Origin: Catonia carolina
Taxonomy: Eukaryota; Arthropoda; Insecta; Hemiptera; Achilidae
Length of the DNA stretch: 64,000 bases
Assembly: GCA_035578175.1 (NCBI GenBank)
Contig: JAQMRL010000001.1
Coordinates: 186,011,283-186,075,282 of the forward strand
Direction: 5' to 3'
Shown: in pieces, positions 1 to 12,194 of the stretch
Layout: every line of letters starts with the position of its first letter
How positions within the stretch are numbered: position 1 is the first letter of the stretch
Program-made: the position numbers and the translations under genes
Notes under the pieces: generated by a model
What the model saw: the letters and a program-made list of their open reading frames with translations, nothing else
What the model was told of the DNA's origin: nothing
Database searches by the model: none

Positions 1-292
1 ATCATGTTCTCAGTAAGTTTGAACTGACATAAATCCAACAAAATCAAAGAAGGGATACGTTTTTAACAAAAAACACAGGTAGCCTATGACCCGATTCAAT
101 TTCTTTGTGAAAATATATATTATGACAAAATGTAACAGTTATACAGAACTGTCACAGTTTTACTGAATGTTCTTAGATTTGTTTTGTACAAATACTTTTA
201 TGATCACATAAAAATTCTTGATACACCTACGTCGAGAACGAAAAATTGACATCTAAACAATTTTATTAATAATCAAACTTTAGTTTATAATA
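1..292. other. A+T-rich intronic or flanking DNA
   Basis: Lies 3' of the last recognised dpr exon, so probably intron. No coding or repeat signal was seen. Confidence 0.5.
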
Positions 293-1074
293 CAGAGTGA
301 TTTTTTAGTCCTGTTACCCAATTGTTAATGTCTGGTAATATTTTTCTAAGAAAGGGAAATTTTTTTGTACGAAGTTAGAAGCCTACTCAACCGGTATAGA
401 TACGGCAGTGTGAGTTCGTTCTCCTTGAGCTGTGTAAAATTTTGTGCCGTTTCCGGTCGTGTTACGAACAGAATGACTTTTACCCTAGAACAATCGCTTG
501 TTTAAAACTGGAGGCTGAAGCTCTTGGACCAATCGTACGCGATACGGATACAATTTAAAATTTTTAGCAGATTTCTGAACACTCGAATATGACAAACCAA
601 CTTGCAAGGAAAGTTTCCGTAAATTTTTCCGTGAAAAATTGAGCAATCTTGTTTTCACATTCTCTAAAATGTCATCTGTCAATAGAGTTAATCGACCACT
701 ACGTTTTCTGTCGCAAACACTTCCTGTCTCTCAAAATCGATTTGTTAGCCTAGAAATTGACATTTTTTCTGGTGGACAAACACCAAAAAATTTAATTTGA
801 AATGATTCTTTTACACTCGCATACTATTTCGTAGCAAAATATTGTTCAAGAATGAAAACCCGTTGTTGTAGGGTAAAAGACAGTCTGTTCATAACACGAC
901 CGGAAACGGCACAAAATTTTACACAGCTCAAGGAGAATCACCTTGCACTGCTTTATCTATACTGGTTGAGTAGGGCTACCAACTTTGCGTCACAAAGCTA
1001 AATTTCCCTTTCTTAGAAAAATTAACAGTATCCAGAAATTAACAATTGGGTAAAAGTACTAAAAAATTACTCTG
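293..1074 (-). mobile_element. Internally deleted mariner/IS630 element, DUF4817-type HTH remnant
   Basis: A 782-bp element begins CAGAGTGATTTTTTAG and ends with the inverted counterpart CTAAAAAATTACTCTG. Each end is flanked by a TA dinucleotide (291-292 and 1075-1076), the target duplication expected of the mariner superfamily. The ends also share ACCCAATTGTTAA. The minus strand retains only transposase N-terminal sequence: a degenerate start around 880-790 (THR-free TRVFILEQYF-like reading) and an open segment 485-682 with ENVKTRLLNFSRKNLRKLSL and YPYRVRLVQELQPP. This is the helix-turn-helix region seen in DUF4817-type transposases. The catalytic DDE region is absent, so it can only move if helped in trans. 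The sister copy is at 37900-38689 in opposite orientation. Confidence 0.85.
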
Positions 1075-1076
1075 TA

Positions 1077-2145
1077 CAATCACTAGGAATGAAAAAGTCC
1101 TATCTATTAACATCATTAATATCATCTATTACGGTATAGTAAAGGCATTATTTACGCTATAAATATTATATCACGTAGGTTTTTCTTTCATTCCTTGCAT
1201 TGAGTAAACCATAGAGAATCAAAACCCAACAAACATTATCAATGATTAAAAAATTATTATTAACATAATTTAATACATTCTTTCTCGTATCCTAGCTCAA
1301 AATTTAATAAAATAGTCACATTTGTAATTTGAATATACTGTAGCTAATTAAAATGTAGTTTAGTATGGTGGTACCGAACTAGCGTACAAGATGCAACCAT
1401 GTGTTTACTACTACAAAAAATATTAGAAAATTAGCCAAAACACAACGTATTATGAAAGATCTAAGATAAGGGTACATTACAACACCGAAAGTCAAATAAA
1501 TTAGATAAGATGTATAAGATACATCACCAATGTACAGAATACCGTAAAAAAAATGACTCAACAAAGATGGAAATGCGTGAATCATAATAATATACATTCG
1601 GTAGATAGATTAGCGCTACGAAAAAATTGTGACAAGGGTAAGTGGCGAGTACTGATGCGATGGGAAATGCCATTGAGAGGCTGTAGGATTAAATTGGATA
1701 AACCGGATTAAACAGAGAAACTAAGAAACAAGGAAACGTGAGGAGACTTATGTTCATATTGGAAAATGGGCTATAAAAAGATAATTGCAACTTTTCTTTG
1801 TAATAAATAGGAAATTTACGAGTAGGCTAACAAAGTATACTCGTAATTTCATAACAAATATAACTATTAAGGAATAACTGTTAAAATCGTTTGAAATTCA
1901 TTGGTAAATATCTTGAATTTATATTCTAGTTTGGTTTCAAACTGTTGAACAGTATGTCATACATCTATAAAATAGTTCTAGTCAAAAAGGTGGAAAAAAT
2001 TAGGAGGGAGGTTGGGAAAGAAAGTACATTACGAGAATTTAGAGTTTAAATCGATTAATGTGTAGCGATGCAGCTGATTAAACTTTTATAAAGTTCATAA
2101 TAATTTCAGTATCGATTATTTGTTTTTGTTGTAATGAAAACAAAC
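1077..2145. other. A+T-rich non-coding stretch
   Basis: No gene, repeat family or splice-flanked Ig segment recognised. The 72-codon open frame at 1379-1597 (minus) is a composition-driven hydrophobic frame without a family match. Confidence 0.5.
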
Positions 2146-2172
2146 CCATGATACTAAGTCTTAGTATCATGG
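2146..2172. repeat. 13-bp perfect palindrome
   Basis: CCATGATACTAAG, one T, then CTTAGTATCATGG. It abuts the head of the SINE that follows. Confidence 0.9.
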
Positions 2173-2430
2173 AGCAAAGCCGCCGGATTGATCTACTGGA
2201 AAGTCATCGCCGCGAGTCAACTGTTTAACAGCTAATGTTTGGAGGCGTAGGTTCCGTGGTTCGAATCCTTGTAAAGTAGTTACTTTTATACAGATTTGAA
2301 TACTAGACAGTGGTTACCGGTTTACTTTGATGGTTGGGGTTCAATTATCGTACTTTCTCAGGAATGGTCGGCCTGAGTCTGTACAAGTCACATACATAAT
2401 ACATATAATTACATAAATACATACATACAT
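2160..2430 (+). mobile_element. tRNA-derived SINE (degraded)
   Basis: A tRNA-like head has the internal Pol III B box GTGGTTCGAATCC (2256-2268), preceded by a weak A-box-like stretch near 2186-2206. A body with GTGGTTACCGG and GGTTGGGGTTCAATT follows, then an ATACATA-rich tail at 2391-2435. The cloverleaf is incomplete, so this is not a tRNA gene. No clear target-site duplication was seen, and edges are approximate. Confidence 0.65.
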
Positions 2431-2534
2431 ATATAATTCTCATGTAATTATAATTTTAATTAAAATTGTAAATTGTAATTTGTAATTACATTTGTCGCAT
2501 GAAATTATACGGGATATCATTTTATACGAGATAT

Positions 2535-2573
2535 ATGACCCAATGAGATATTATTTTCATCTCATTGGGTCAT
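2535..2573. repeat. 15-bp perfect inverted repeat with 9-base loop
   Basis: ATGACCCAATGAGAT (2535-2549) is exactly complementary to ATCTCATTGGGTCAT (2559-2573). Function unknown. Confidence 0.9.
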
Positions 2574-3757
2574 GGGGTTAGTTATTGTTCTGAGCTGAGT
2601 AGATTGCATCGTACACAGATTTGGGTTTACAAAAATTACAATGAGAACAGCTAATTGGAATATCTTAAAGTTTAACTTCAAAAAAATGTAAGTATTTAAT
2701 GAGTAGTATTTTAAATTAAAATTTATCTATTTTTATTATTTAAATTTTGAAACATTACGTCAGTGTTAAATGTTTTATAATTTTTAGAATGTAAATTTTC
2801 TAAATTTAAAGATTTACAAAATTTTAAATAAAATTAAGCGCACATTCACAAAAGCTAATTAATTAAATTAATGATTTTAACATGAAATTGGAATTACCAT
2901 TGTATTAGAATTACATTTTAATGTTTAATAAAACAATATTTATATGTATATTTTAGAATTGTAACAAATAGGAAGTAACGGTGACTTAATGAGATAATGA
3001 TCTTGTCTGACCCTGTATCGAGAGCTAGCTTTTGTGGTTGCATATAGAATGACATGAATTGAGTATCGATATACATCGTGTTGTATCGATATATATGGAT
3101 TATTATTGAATATATGAATAGATAAAAAGATTGAATAGCAAGATTTAGTAAATAAATATATAATAAAATAAATTTATTAAAGTATATTTGAAGAAATAAT
3201 TAGGGGAGAATTCTAGGGGAAAACAGAAATCGAAATACCTAATAAAATAATTAAACAAATGATAATATCCAAAAAAACCATACTTTAAGTGTAGAGGTAG
3301 CGAGGACTTGCGTCATAAGACACCATACAACATACAAAACCGTGAGTCTGAGACTGCTCTGACTCTGACTGCTTTTAAACATTTAAATTCATTGTCTTTT
3401 AGTGAAATTAAAAATATTTTAGAAATTACCAAGTCAAATTAAGTTTAGAATCAAGAACAATATTGTAGTTAAACTTTCATAATTATATCTTTGTCAAAAT
3501 AAATACTATCAAAAAAATAAAAAATATATATTTATATATATAATTTTGTACGTTTTCGTTACTACAAATTCTTGAAAAACAATCAATGTTACATGCTTTG
3601 ATATATTTAATGTTTTTGTTTATAGATTTCCTAATTTTTACATCCCTCTCTAAAGAAATTAATATTTAAGTTATGATAAAGAAACTGTAGAAGAACCAAA
3701 ATATACTAAATAAAAAAACTACATTAAATAAATGTTGATTACTTCAGTTCTGCTTAC
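2574..3757. other. A+T-rich intron 3' of the Ig2 exon
   Basis: Should lie in the dpr intron after the Ig2 exon. I searched the minus strand for the expected GEHPAAMQ-type continuation and found none. Confidence 0.5.
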
Positions 3758-4048
3758 CATTTAGAACATGAACTATAACGAAGGCAGGTTCTGAGGAAGA
3801 TGGAGAACATGTGTAATTACCAGAATCGCGTGGTAATGCACGGGAAATTTGAAGCCTTGAACTTCGACTTTGTTGATCAGTCATTACGGATATTCCACCT
3901 CTTCTTGAATAATTGACGACCTCATTTCCATGATACCAATATATAAAACTTGGCGGTTCACCAGCTTCTACGACTCTGCATGTTAAATTTATATCGCTGC
4001 CACTTCGTACGTACAGCTCCTTATTACCCAGGATCTTTGCCTTGGAAA
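3758..4048 (-). CDS. dpr: dpr-family exon: complete second Ig domain
   Basis: The minus strand reads acceptor TTTTATGTTTCAG, 291 nt of exon, then donor AATG|GTAAGC. The joined codon G|TT gives IV-VSKAKILGNKELY across the splice, then SGSDINLTC (first Ig2 cysteine), PPSFIYWYHGNEVVNYS (core tryptophan), SRLQISRALPRDSGNYTC (second cysteine) and VIVHVLNG. SDINLTC, the NYSxRGG strand and DSGNYTCSPSSS point to the dpr1-5 group, with dpr4 or dpr5 the best guess from memory. The exon ends in phase 1 after VLN, where dpr genes usually continue G-E-H-P-A-A-M-Q; that exon is not in the 3.7 kb left of here. The intron between this exon and the one at 17595 is 13,546 bp. Confidence 0.95.
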
Positions 4049-4489
4049 CTGAAACATAAAACAGATGAAATATACTATATGCATTGAAGTAATTCAACGG
4101 CTTAAATTACGCTATTGCAATTTAAATTGTAGAATTTTTTTCATAATTACATAAACTTTAATGTTTTTATATACATTAAAATAATTTTTATCACCTATTT
4201 ACTCTTATATAACATTATTTTGTATGAGGAATGCATATTTTTACGCTAAACAAAAAAAACTGTCAAAGTTTTTGCGTGGGTTAGTTAACTAAAACAATAA
4301 TAATAATAATAATAAACTCAGCAAGAGTTCAATTTTATTTAAGTATTTCTTTAATTGTCCAGTATTAAAACGAGAAAATGTCTCCATAAGTTCATTTTAC
4401 TATGAGACAAAAACGAATTTCTACTGTTACACTAACAAAACTAAATATCAATACCCTTTTGTTTAGTTATATACTTTTTAATTTGTCCA
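4049..4489. other. A+T-rich dpr intron sequence
   Basis: Contains a short (AAT)n run near 4297-4315 and no coding signal. Confidence 0.5.
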
Positions 4490-4893
4490 TAACAGGCAGT
4501 TGGAGTGTTCAAATGTTTGCGCTCGATCTGTTAGTTCCAGGGCTACAAAAATAGTTCTGTATAAAATAGTTCTGTTTCTTATCACATGGTCAGCCAATTA
4601 TTAGATTGAAGCATTTAACAACAGAAGAGGAAGAGGTGTAAAATATACTAGTCAGAGTTATCTCCTCTGAAAGTATCGAATTTCATCATTATATAGCCAG
4701 ACACTGTGGTGAATGAAGTGAAGGGATCATTTGCAGGGTGGAAAATAGAAGCTTTTAAGGGGGCCTGGCATGCTGATAAGCATACTTTTCCACTCAGCGA
4801 GGAAGGCAATTGTATACCATCTCACTCCTCCTTAGTAAAGCCTCTAGGGGTTCAAACCACCCTTTCGGCTGATGACCTAAACAACAACATACT
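4490..4893 (+). repeat. Dispersed ~400-bp repeat, copy 1
   Basis: Shares long collinear blocks with 37086-37495, including GTTCCAGGGCTACAAAAATA, TCAGAGTTATCTCCTCTGA, CTGTGGTGAATGAA and GGCCTGGC. Both copies end in a TTCGGNTGATGACCT / ACAACATA-like tail. The 85-codon open frame at 4706-4963 lies inside it and is not conserved in the sister copy, so it is not a gene. Its class is unclear: it could be a SINE or a LINE 3' end. Confidence 0.8.
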
Positions 4894-7800
4894 TTTTAAT
4901 ACCAAAAAAACTGTTTTCAGATATAAGCGGCGAATGTTTATTTTTTTACTACAACGTAACTGAAGTCGAATTTTGCTTTTACAATTCTATAAGTTGGTAT
5001 TCTTTTGTATACAATTTGAGTGTCTTTTATTAAACAGATCATATTTTATTTTCCATTTTTATTATTGATATAATTTATTCAACTGATTGGTTTTAAGCAA
5101 TTATAGCAATAAATGGATCAGTAATTATAAATTTCAATATTTTACCTCATAATTGGGAATCAAACTCAAGACGTTCGGATTACGAATTCAGCACTTTTCC
5201 GACTAATGTATCTGACAGCGTTTCGTATCCTTGTTATATTTTAGTGATGTTTATTCCAGTTTGTTTTCAGGATCTGTTTATTTTAAATAATAAAACTTCG
5301 TTTTAAAGTTTCAACAAATAATTTATTAACAAATTAATTAGGCCTACTTAAATTAATTACAACATATAGAACTACTTTAGAGTTAAAACAGTAAATTACT
5401 TTACGTAATTATAGACTAGATTGATTGCAAGGTCTTTTAAAGTTAAGAAAAACTGAACTTAACTAAGAGGAAAATACGACCATTTACAATCAAATAAATA
5501 ATTAATTTCTTACTTTCAGTTATACACAATGAAAGAAACTAGTATACTATCTGCATCTTACGATGCATTTATTTCCATTCGCCACAAAACGGTTCTTAAC
5601 CACTTCACTTCATTTAACGCAAATAAACTTCACAATGGTTCACACATTACTACTCCTTCACAACTGTTTATACACTTATGACCGATAAGAGAGTCCGCCG
5701 TATTTATCATAACATGCAACGAATATGTAAGATAAATAGATGCATAAAATAATAATAGAACAAAATAAAAGAAGATAATAAAAGGTAATGATATAAATAA
5801 TGTAATATAATGTAATATAATAATGTATTATAATATATATAATGTAATATAATTATTAGTCATATAATAATAATGTAATATAATGTAATATGTAATTGTC
5901 TAGCCGCTAGTCAAGATGACAATAAACTACACCAGTTAACACTCGTACAAAAACACTATTGACAAAACATTGTCCGTTCAGCCGATGTATTGTAGAACTT
6001 TTATTAGATTTTGTCTTACGCAGGGTATTAATCTTAATTAATTAATTAATTACGCAGGGTATTTATCTTGCGTATTAATACCCGATAAGAATAAAAAAAT
6101 CTGTCATTGGTCGAGATATTAAAAAAACACTTATAAGATTTGTAATTCACGTTCATGGAGAGTTAAACACGAAATTTTTTAAAAAAGGTAATAAATTAGA
6201 CGATATTATTTTTATTAAGTAAAATGTTAAAGTACTCCTTAACAGGTTGTAAAAGTGTTATCTAAAACTCTTGTGAAGTTTTACTGGTGTGTGTTTTTAT
6301 TGAAGTAAATAAACACATGATGACACTTCAGTATTGTAAAGCTGGGAAATGATGCCACAATCGGTTCAACGAACTGTCAAGTAGTGTTCTGATTTTGTCA
6401 CCAGCAACAAATCTAAAGTATGTCTGTGTAAACTCAGAAAGTTTTACAGTTTTTCTTGACAATTTAAATAAACGACACAATAATTTTTAACCATTCCGAT
6501 ACAGGGTTAAAATATGAAATTTAAAAAGTAAAGAATGTCAGTATCGTTAACTTAAATGTTTGTTTATCTTTAGGACTAACAATAAAATTATTGAACGGGA
6601 AAACAAAAAATTATCGATAAAGAAGGAGCGTATAGGAAAACGTTTCAACAGGAGAAAGATAGTACGAAAATACGAATGAGAGAAAAAGTAACGAGTCGGT
6701 CGGAAGATGAATGAGGGCAAAATATTTTGTAAAAATTTACTCTCACAAAAATTGAGATTCAGTCACAACAGGGATGAGAGGGAGCGCATTCTGATATATT
6801 CAAGCGATGTTATGCAAGGTGCGAGTTTATCTTCCTATAAAATACTTGTACTGAATAACGTTGGAAACATTTCAGTTCAAAAGGGTGTAAATAGATGGTG
6901 TACAACCTATGTATTATCATCTTTCCATGTGCTGTACATATTCACTACGTATATTTCTATCTCTTTTTTTATCTCATATTTCGTATTTTCTTCCTTACTC
7001 AGCCCGTTTTGCCGACCTGGTTTCTTTTCAATATTATTATTCTATTGAATAGAGTACTTTTGTTTAAGTTTATTTGGTCGTTATACGATACAGGTAAAAT
7101 TTACTTTTAGTAAAACGTTATTTATTAAAAACAGAAATAAAAAAATTGCATGTATGTTAGTGTTTTATTAATCCTTTTCACGTAACCCGTTACTACTTTT
7201 ACACACGTATTCACTGTACTTTGGTTTTTAATTCTCAGGTGCACTTTTTATATTTATAAGGGCTTTACTCATAAGCTTCGAATGAATAATTCTTAAGTAC
7301 ATTTTAACGCTGATTTCTGTAATAATTCATACGACGACAAGATATCATTTAAAAATACGCGTTCTCATTTTATTTGTTGTTAAATTATTCAGTTGTTATA
7401 AATTCGTATCAGCGTGGTCATTAGCTATTACTGTAGGCTTCTACCATGATAAAATTATTAGACCGTAGTTTAAAATTAAACCCGGCGTCTTCTGCTTTAC
7501 TAAAAATTGTACAACCCTCCCCCCATTGTCTACTGTCTAAAATATTGTTTAGCATGCGGGCGGCCATGTTTTTATACTTTGTTAACAAAATTCATTTGTA
7601 TACTCATGAAAACTTTTACCAGTTTTAGTTCATATTTTAGGTAATTTTACACGAATTCATAAATTTGAAGCAACTAAAAATTTTGTTTTCTAACTAACAT
7701 TACTATGTGGTTTATATTATTATTCCTTGAAAACTATTAGAAATGAAATTTATGAAATGAAATGAAATTGGACTAACTCCATTTTATTTTCTACGCAATA

Positions 7801-8540
7801 AAGCCTATGAAATCAAGAAATTCATCACATAATCTGTGCCACTCTTACAGTAGGTTCAATTTAATGAGACAGTATTGTTTAAATAGGGAACGTATGAAGT
7901 GGTTAAAAAGGTTTTTTTTTTGTTTTATCATACCACATTCGTTACCGCTAGAGGGAATTTTTTCATAATTTTGTAAATTACCATATAAGCTGTTATATCA
8001 TATGCTATTCATATGGTTAAGTTTTAAATTGATAACCAAATAAATTTATTTATTTATACCGTGTATTACAAGAATTTGTAGTTGCCATTGTAAAATATAG
8101 TTTAAATCGTTCTGAAAACTTTATTATAGAATAAATATTTATTAATATAGGCTACTTTATAATGACCGAAAAATTAACAATACAACTTAAATGTTAAATA
8201 ATGCACAATTGCAACAAGAATGAAAAAAATTGTACAGGGAAATTTTTAATCTCAAATAGGGAAAATTAAAAAAAATCTAAAATATCCCTCAGGGAAAAAA
8301 GTTACTATGAGCATAATTTGAAACTACTGTATTTAAGTGTAGTTTTATTCTATCGAAGGACTAGAAACCAGAGCAGGATACCTCACAAGTTGCAAGTCGG
8401 AAATAATGCGTTTCATACAGGTTGATAGGATCATTGGCTACTTCTGTAAGTCAACATAAAAATTATTGACTTGCAGGCTAGAAATTCTCTGTATCAGTGG
8501 GCAAAATATCTCTTGATTTTTTTTCAAAAATCATTCTCTT
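4894..8540. other. A+T-rich dpr intron with low-complexity tracts
   Basis: The main visible structure is a (TAATATAATG)-like low-complexity tract at about 5780-5895 and a direct repeat of CGCAGGGTATT at 6020-6065. A tRNA-like minus-strand fragment at about 5150-5220 may be an eroded SINE head. The frames at 6707-7110 and 7446-7628 are hydrophobic or composition-driven, without recognisable domains. Confidence 0.5.
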
Positions 8541-8740
8541 GCGCTACAGCTCAATGTGAGCCTTGGCTTCCAACAATAATCCCCTCCAACTCCTTCTATC
8601 CCTAAGTTTCACACCCCCTGAATTCAAAGGTTTTCAGTTACGTCATCAAGCCATCTGATTCTAGTTTTTCTGGTACTATAAATCTGAACCTTTAGCATCC
8701 TCTATGGTTTAAACTGCTAGTCCATTCACTCCAAGTGATC
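8540..8740 (-). mobile_element. LINE 3' end (reverse transcriptase C-terminus)
   Basis: The minus strand reads, with frame breaks, a TRxRWxDDV-like segment, then GVKLRDRR, RRSWRGLLLEAKAHIEL and a stop near 8550. This is the C-terminal wording common in arthropod LINE polyproteins (…RWxDDVxxDL…RxxWRxxLxEAKAH…). Only about 60 codons survive; the rest is 5'-truncated or eroded. Confidence 0.7.
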
Positions 8741-9489
8741 TAGTTATCGTATTCGCTGAGAATTCATGAATTTTATGATATTTCACTCTTCTAATATCTT
8801 CTCTATTTGTCGATTACGTATGATTCGCTATACTTCATTCTCCTTAAGTAGCTTAAAGACACACCGCTAAATTTTTCTGTCAAAATTACAAAACGAGACA
8901 TAAGAAATTTATTCTTTGGGTACATTTTCTTGTAGCCTTTCTTTGTTTTTGAGAAAATTCTCAAAATTCGTTCTTATTTACAAACAACCATTGCTACATT
9001 TCTCTCTCAATTTTTCTGCATATATTTTTGAACAGAAACACGTAGAGATGCTTTTTATGTATATCTGTCAACTGGTTACCATATAAAGTCGCTCTTCCAA
9101 CCGGTGTTACTAACAGAACGAATTCATATCGTGGATGTCAATGTATTTCTAAAACAGAGTTAATGAAAGATTTGAACAACCATCCAATCGGGGTTTTTAT
9201 TAATAATTTAATACTTAATAGTTTTTGTTGTTCTTAATCATAAGAATAAGACTAATCGTGATACTAAAATAGTCTTAATATAAATATAATTTCCTTTTAT
9301 TGAATCGTTATATAAATTTTTGAATTTATATGTTTCAGTTCAAATGAAGTTTGTGTACTAAATTTATACTAAATTTTATGTACTATTATTTGCAAATTTG
9401 GCTGAATGAGAGTAATTTTTATGTGGTTTTTTACTTTTATTATAGTTTCTTCAGAACTTTTGAAGTACGGACAAAACTATTTACAGTGG
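8741..9489. other. A+T-rich dpr intron
   Basis: Nothing recognised. Confidence 0.5.
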
Positions 9490-10063
9490 ATTTTTATTTA
9501 TTTATTTAAGGTCGCATCGGCTACAAGGATATTAGTGACCACGTTGCATAACAAGTAGTACAAAATTTTCAAAGAAGACACAAAATATTATAACGTACAC
9601 AAACAAATACAATAAGGTCATCAATAAAAACGAAATGAAAAATTGCATAAGTTCGATGAAAATTTAGACAACATAAAAATAAAAAAATAGAATGACACTA
9701 TGAAAGCGAACATACATGATTTTACAATTAGTCTACATCAAATCTGAAATTTTGTGAAAGTTCAAAAAATTTATCGTGTTTTGACCCGCTACTTTGTCTA
9801 CCGAATTGAGTGCTAAATTATTGTTAATTCTAAATAGTGTTCGTGTGAAATGTGTAGTTTGGCAGTCTGTGATGATGTGTTTGATTGAAAGTGGCTTTTT
9901 GTTTGTTGGTTTATTTGCCCCTATTAACATTATTGTCTTTTCTTGTTTCGTTTTTAAGTTTTGTAAGTGATGGTAACCTCCGATACATAATTAAACTTTG
10001 GAGGTATCTAATTTCCATTCTATGTAAAAATATAGCATGTATATTATTTTCTATATATGTTAC
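9490..10063 (-). mobile_element. LINE 3' end with cysteine/histidine C-terminus and SINE-like tail
   Basis: On the minus strand, 10020-9733 encodes YRRLPSLTKLKNETRK, then after a break KKPLSIKHIITDCQTTHF and GQNTINFLNFHKISDL-stop. This is the C-terminal zinc-binding region (…lxHiLxxC…) of RNase-H-type LINEs such as the I group. A 3' UTR follows and ends near 9490 with GATGCGACCTTAAATAAATA (minus strand). That tail closely matches the ends of the tRNA-derived SINEs at 13783, 15728 and 42901. The 5' side is cut by the GC-rich TIR element at 10064. Confidence 0.7.
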
Positions 10064-10684
10064 TGTTACCGGATGGCGACATTAAGTGGCAAACCTTATT
10101 TGTTTGGTGACCCTGAAAAGGCGCGTTAAAGTGGTGATCGTCTTGCTGGGAAGCGTCGGTCGTAGTCGTCGTGGCGGTCAAGGAGCTGGGTGACACGGCG
10201 TGTCGTCGTCCAGCGGAGACATCATCTTCTTCCCTCGCAGTAGTGCGTCGATGGCTGCTTCTTCAAGTCCGGTGGGCGTAAGGCTCGGTCGAGGGACCGC
10301 TGTGGGCATCGCTCGCGTCAGCGGGCGATGATGGTCCGGTCGACAGCTTACGGTGATGGGTTGGCGAACGGAAGCATCATCTTCTCTCTCGCGGGGTCGT
10401 CGATTACTCTTTGCTGGAGTCCGACAGCCGTGTGCAGTGGTGGACGTCTTGTCTGGATCAGAATTGAATCGCTCGGCTCAGTGCAGCGCTCTTTTTATAG
10501 TTGCCGAGAGCGCTGTGGTAGAGGGCGGCTACTGGCTTGGCCTTGATGACAAAGGCCTCTGTCGGTGGGGAGCCGAAAGGTTTGTCGGTATGCCATCAAA
10601 GGGCCTACCGCGCCGACAAAGGACGGAAGAAGTATTGAAGCCGGCAACACAGTAAATGATTAATTAGAAGGGGTGGCGGTGACA
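10064..10684. mobile_element. GC-rich TIR element, copy 1
   Basis: A 621-bp block, strikingly G+C-rich against its surroundings, starts TGTTACCGGATGG and ends CGGTGACA, which is the inverted start TGTCACCG. Copies at 34483-35031 (complete) and 50562-51175 (3' end missing) share the start, the conserved block GTGGTAGAGGGCGG and, for this copy and 34483, the terminal CACAGTAAATGATTAAT. The internal frames at 10328-10655 are byproducts of high GC and are not conserved between copies. No transposase is encoded, so it is probably a non-autonomous DNA element. This copy shows no clear target-site duplication. Confidence 0.75.
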
Positions 10685-12194
10685 AATTGTATGTTTTTGT
10701 TTTTAATTGTATCATTTTATGTTTTAATTTTACGTTACAAAATGTTGAATTGTTGTATGTTTGAATAAAAATAAATTATTATTATTTTTTTTACTTGAAC
10801 ATGCTGTAGTTTAATTTGTTCAGTTATATGAATGCGCACTTACTTGCTGTTAAACGTGTTAACGAATGGTATGAGCTTGGTGATCAGAAAATTGATTGGT
10901 GTGTAATCTGTATTAAAAGTGTTTTAAAATTTTCTGACGTTGACTTGAAATGAAGGTTGAGATGTTCAGCTTAGAATTCGAGTAATTAGCCTATCTACCG
11001 ATTAAGACACTGGGACTATAAAAAGTTGTATGTGTGCCTGGCAATCATACTATTTAGTTTACTAAAACTTTCGTCAGTAATAGACACTATTAATTTTACT
11101 ACCATAGATAACTTGGAAATTCAAAATCAGAATTTCTCTTTATAGGATTTACCGATATTGTAGGTTGCAGGGAAAATACATAAAAAATTCCATATGTATA
11201 TCAATAAATACGAATAAACTAGATGATAACCATATCGGGTAAAAAGAAAAAGCATAATAAATTGGTTGGGGAATTGCTTAAGGCAAAAAATGCTGTTTAC
11301 TAACATGCTTTAGGAGGGTTTGTTAGGTCTACAGGAAGGAATGGAAAAAGATGAGAAAACTGCGAGTGATAAATTGTGTCAAGAAAGAAATGTCGTATAA
11401 GCCTACCTGAATGAAAAGTATAAAAGAAATAAGAAAAGTTGAGGCGCTTTACTGGTAAAGTATCTGCATATATATGTATTTTTTCTTTGCGTAGCATAAA
11501 AATAAGTTCTGGTCTAAATAGTGTATGACTCCTTCCCTCATTAATAATTTTTATGACAGAAATGTTTGTCTTTATTTTTAATTAACCAGGTGAATCTACA
11601 AAACGAAAGTGTAAGAGATTTACTAAACGAAATATAAACTTTATTCCTGAAAGTAATACCGTATACGGATTAACATAGATAAAACAATTTATAAAGTTGG
11701 ATGAATTTTAACGGTAAAATCACGTTAAAAAAATTTAATACCACGTAATTAACAAAATGTATACTGAATGTTAATCATAACTGAAATTTCGATAAAGTTA
11801 GAATAACCGAAACTTTCTGTACCTCTAAAATGATTTAGAAATTTACGTTCTTCGTCAGAAACAATAAATCCAGTATCAGAAAAGATTAAATTACGAATTT
11901 CGCAGTTCCCATCGTGAAATAAATCGCAGTATTAACATAGGTATTAGTAATTATTCTTACACGTTATCGTAAAATGATACTCGAACTTCGATTAACAACA
12001 TATGGAACAAAATAGTTTTTATTGATTAATTAAGTTCATCATGGACGTAAATCAACGTAATAAAATAACAAGCGAAAAAAGTAGATTTCCTTCGAAAAAC
12101 TAATTACATATAAAATATAAAATTAGCCCCTCGTCACTTGAAGAAACAATACAAAAAGTTTTAAAAGTTTATAGCTTTAGCTCGGGGAGATAAT
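10685..12194. other. A+T-rich dpr intron
   Basis: No gene or repeat recognised; the 65-codon frame at 11300-11497 (minus) has no visible domain. Confidence 0.5.

Noticed and set aside
4706..4963. 85-codon plus-strand frame
   Set aside because: Most of it lies inside the dispersed repeat, and the sister copy at 37086 does not keep it open.
10328..10655. Overlapping open frames of 72-100 codons in the GC-rich block
   Set aside because: They lie inside the TIR element and are not conserved in the copies at 34483 and 50562.
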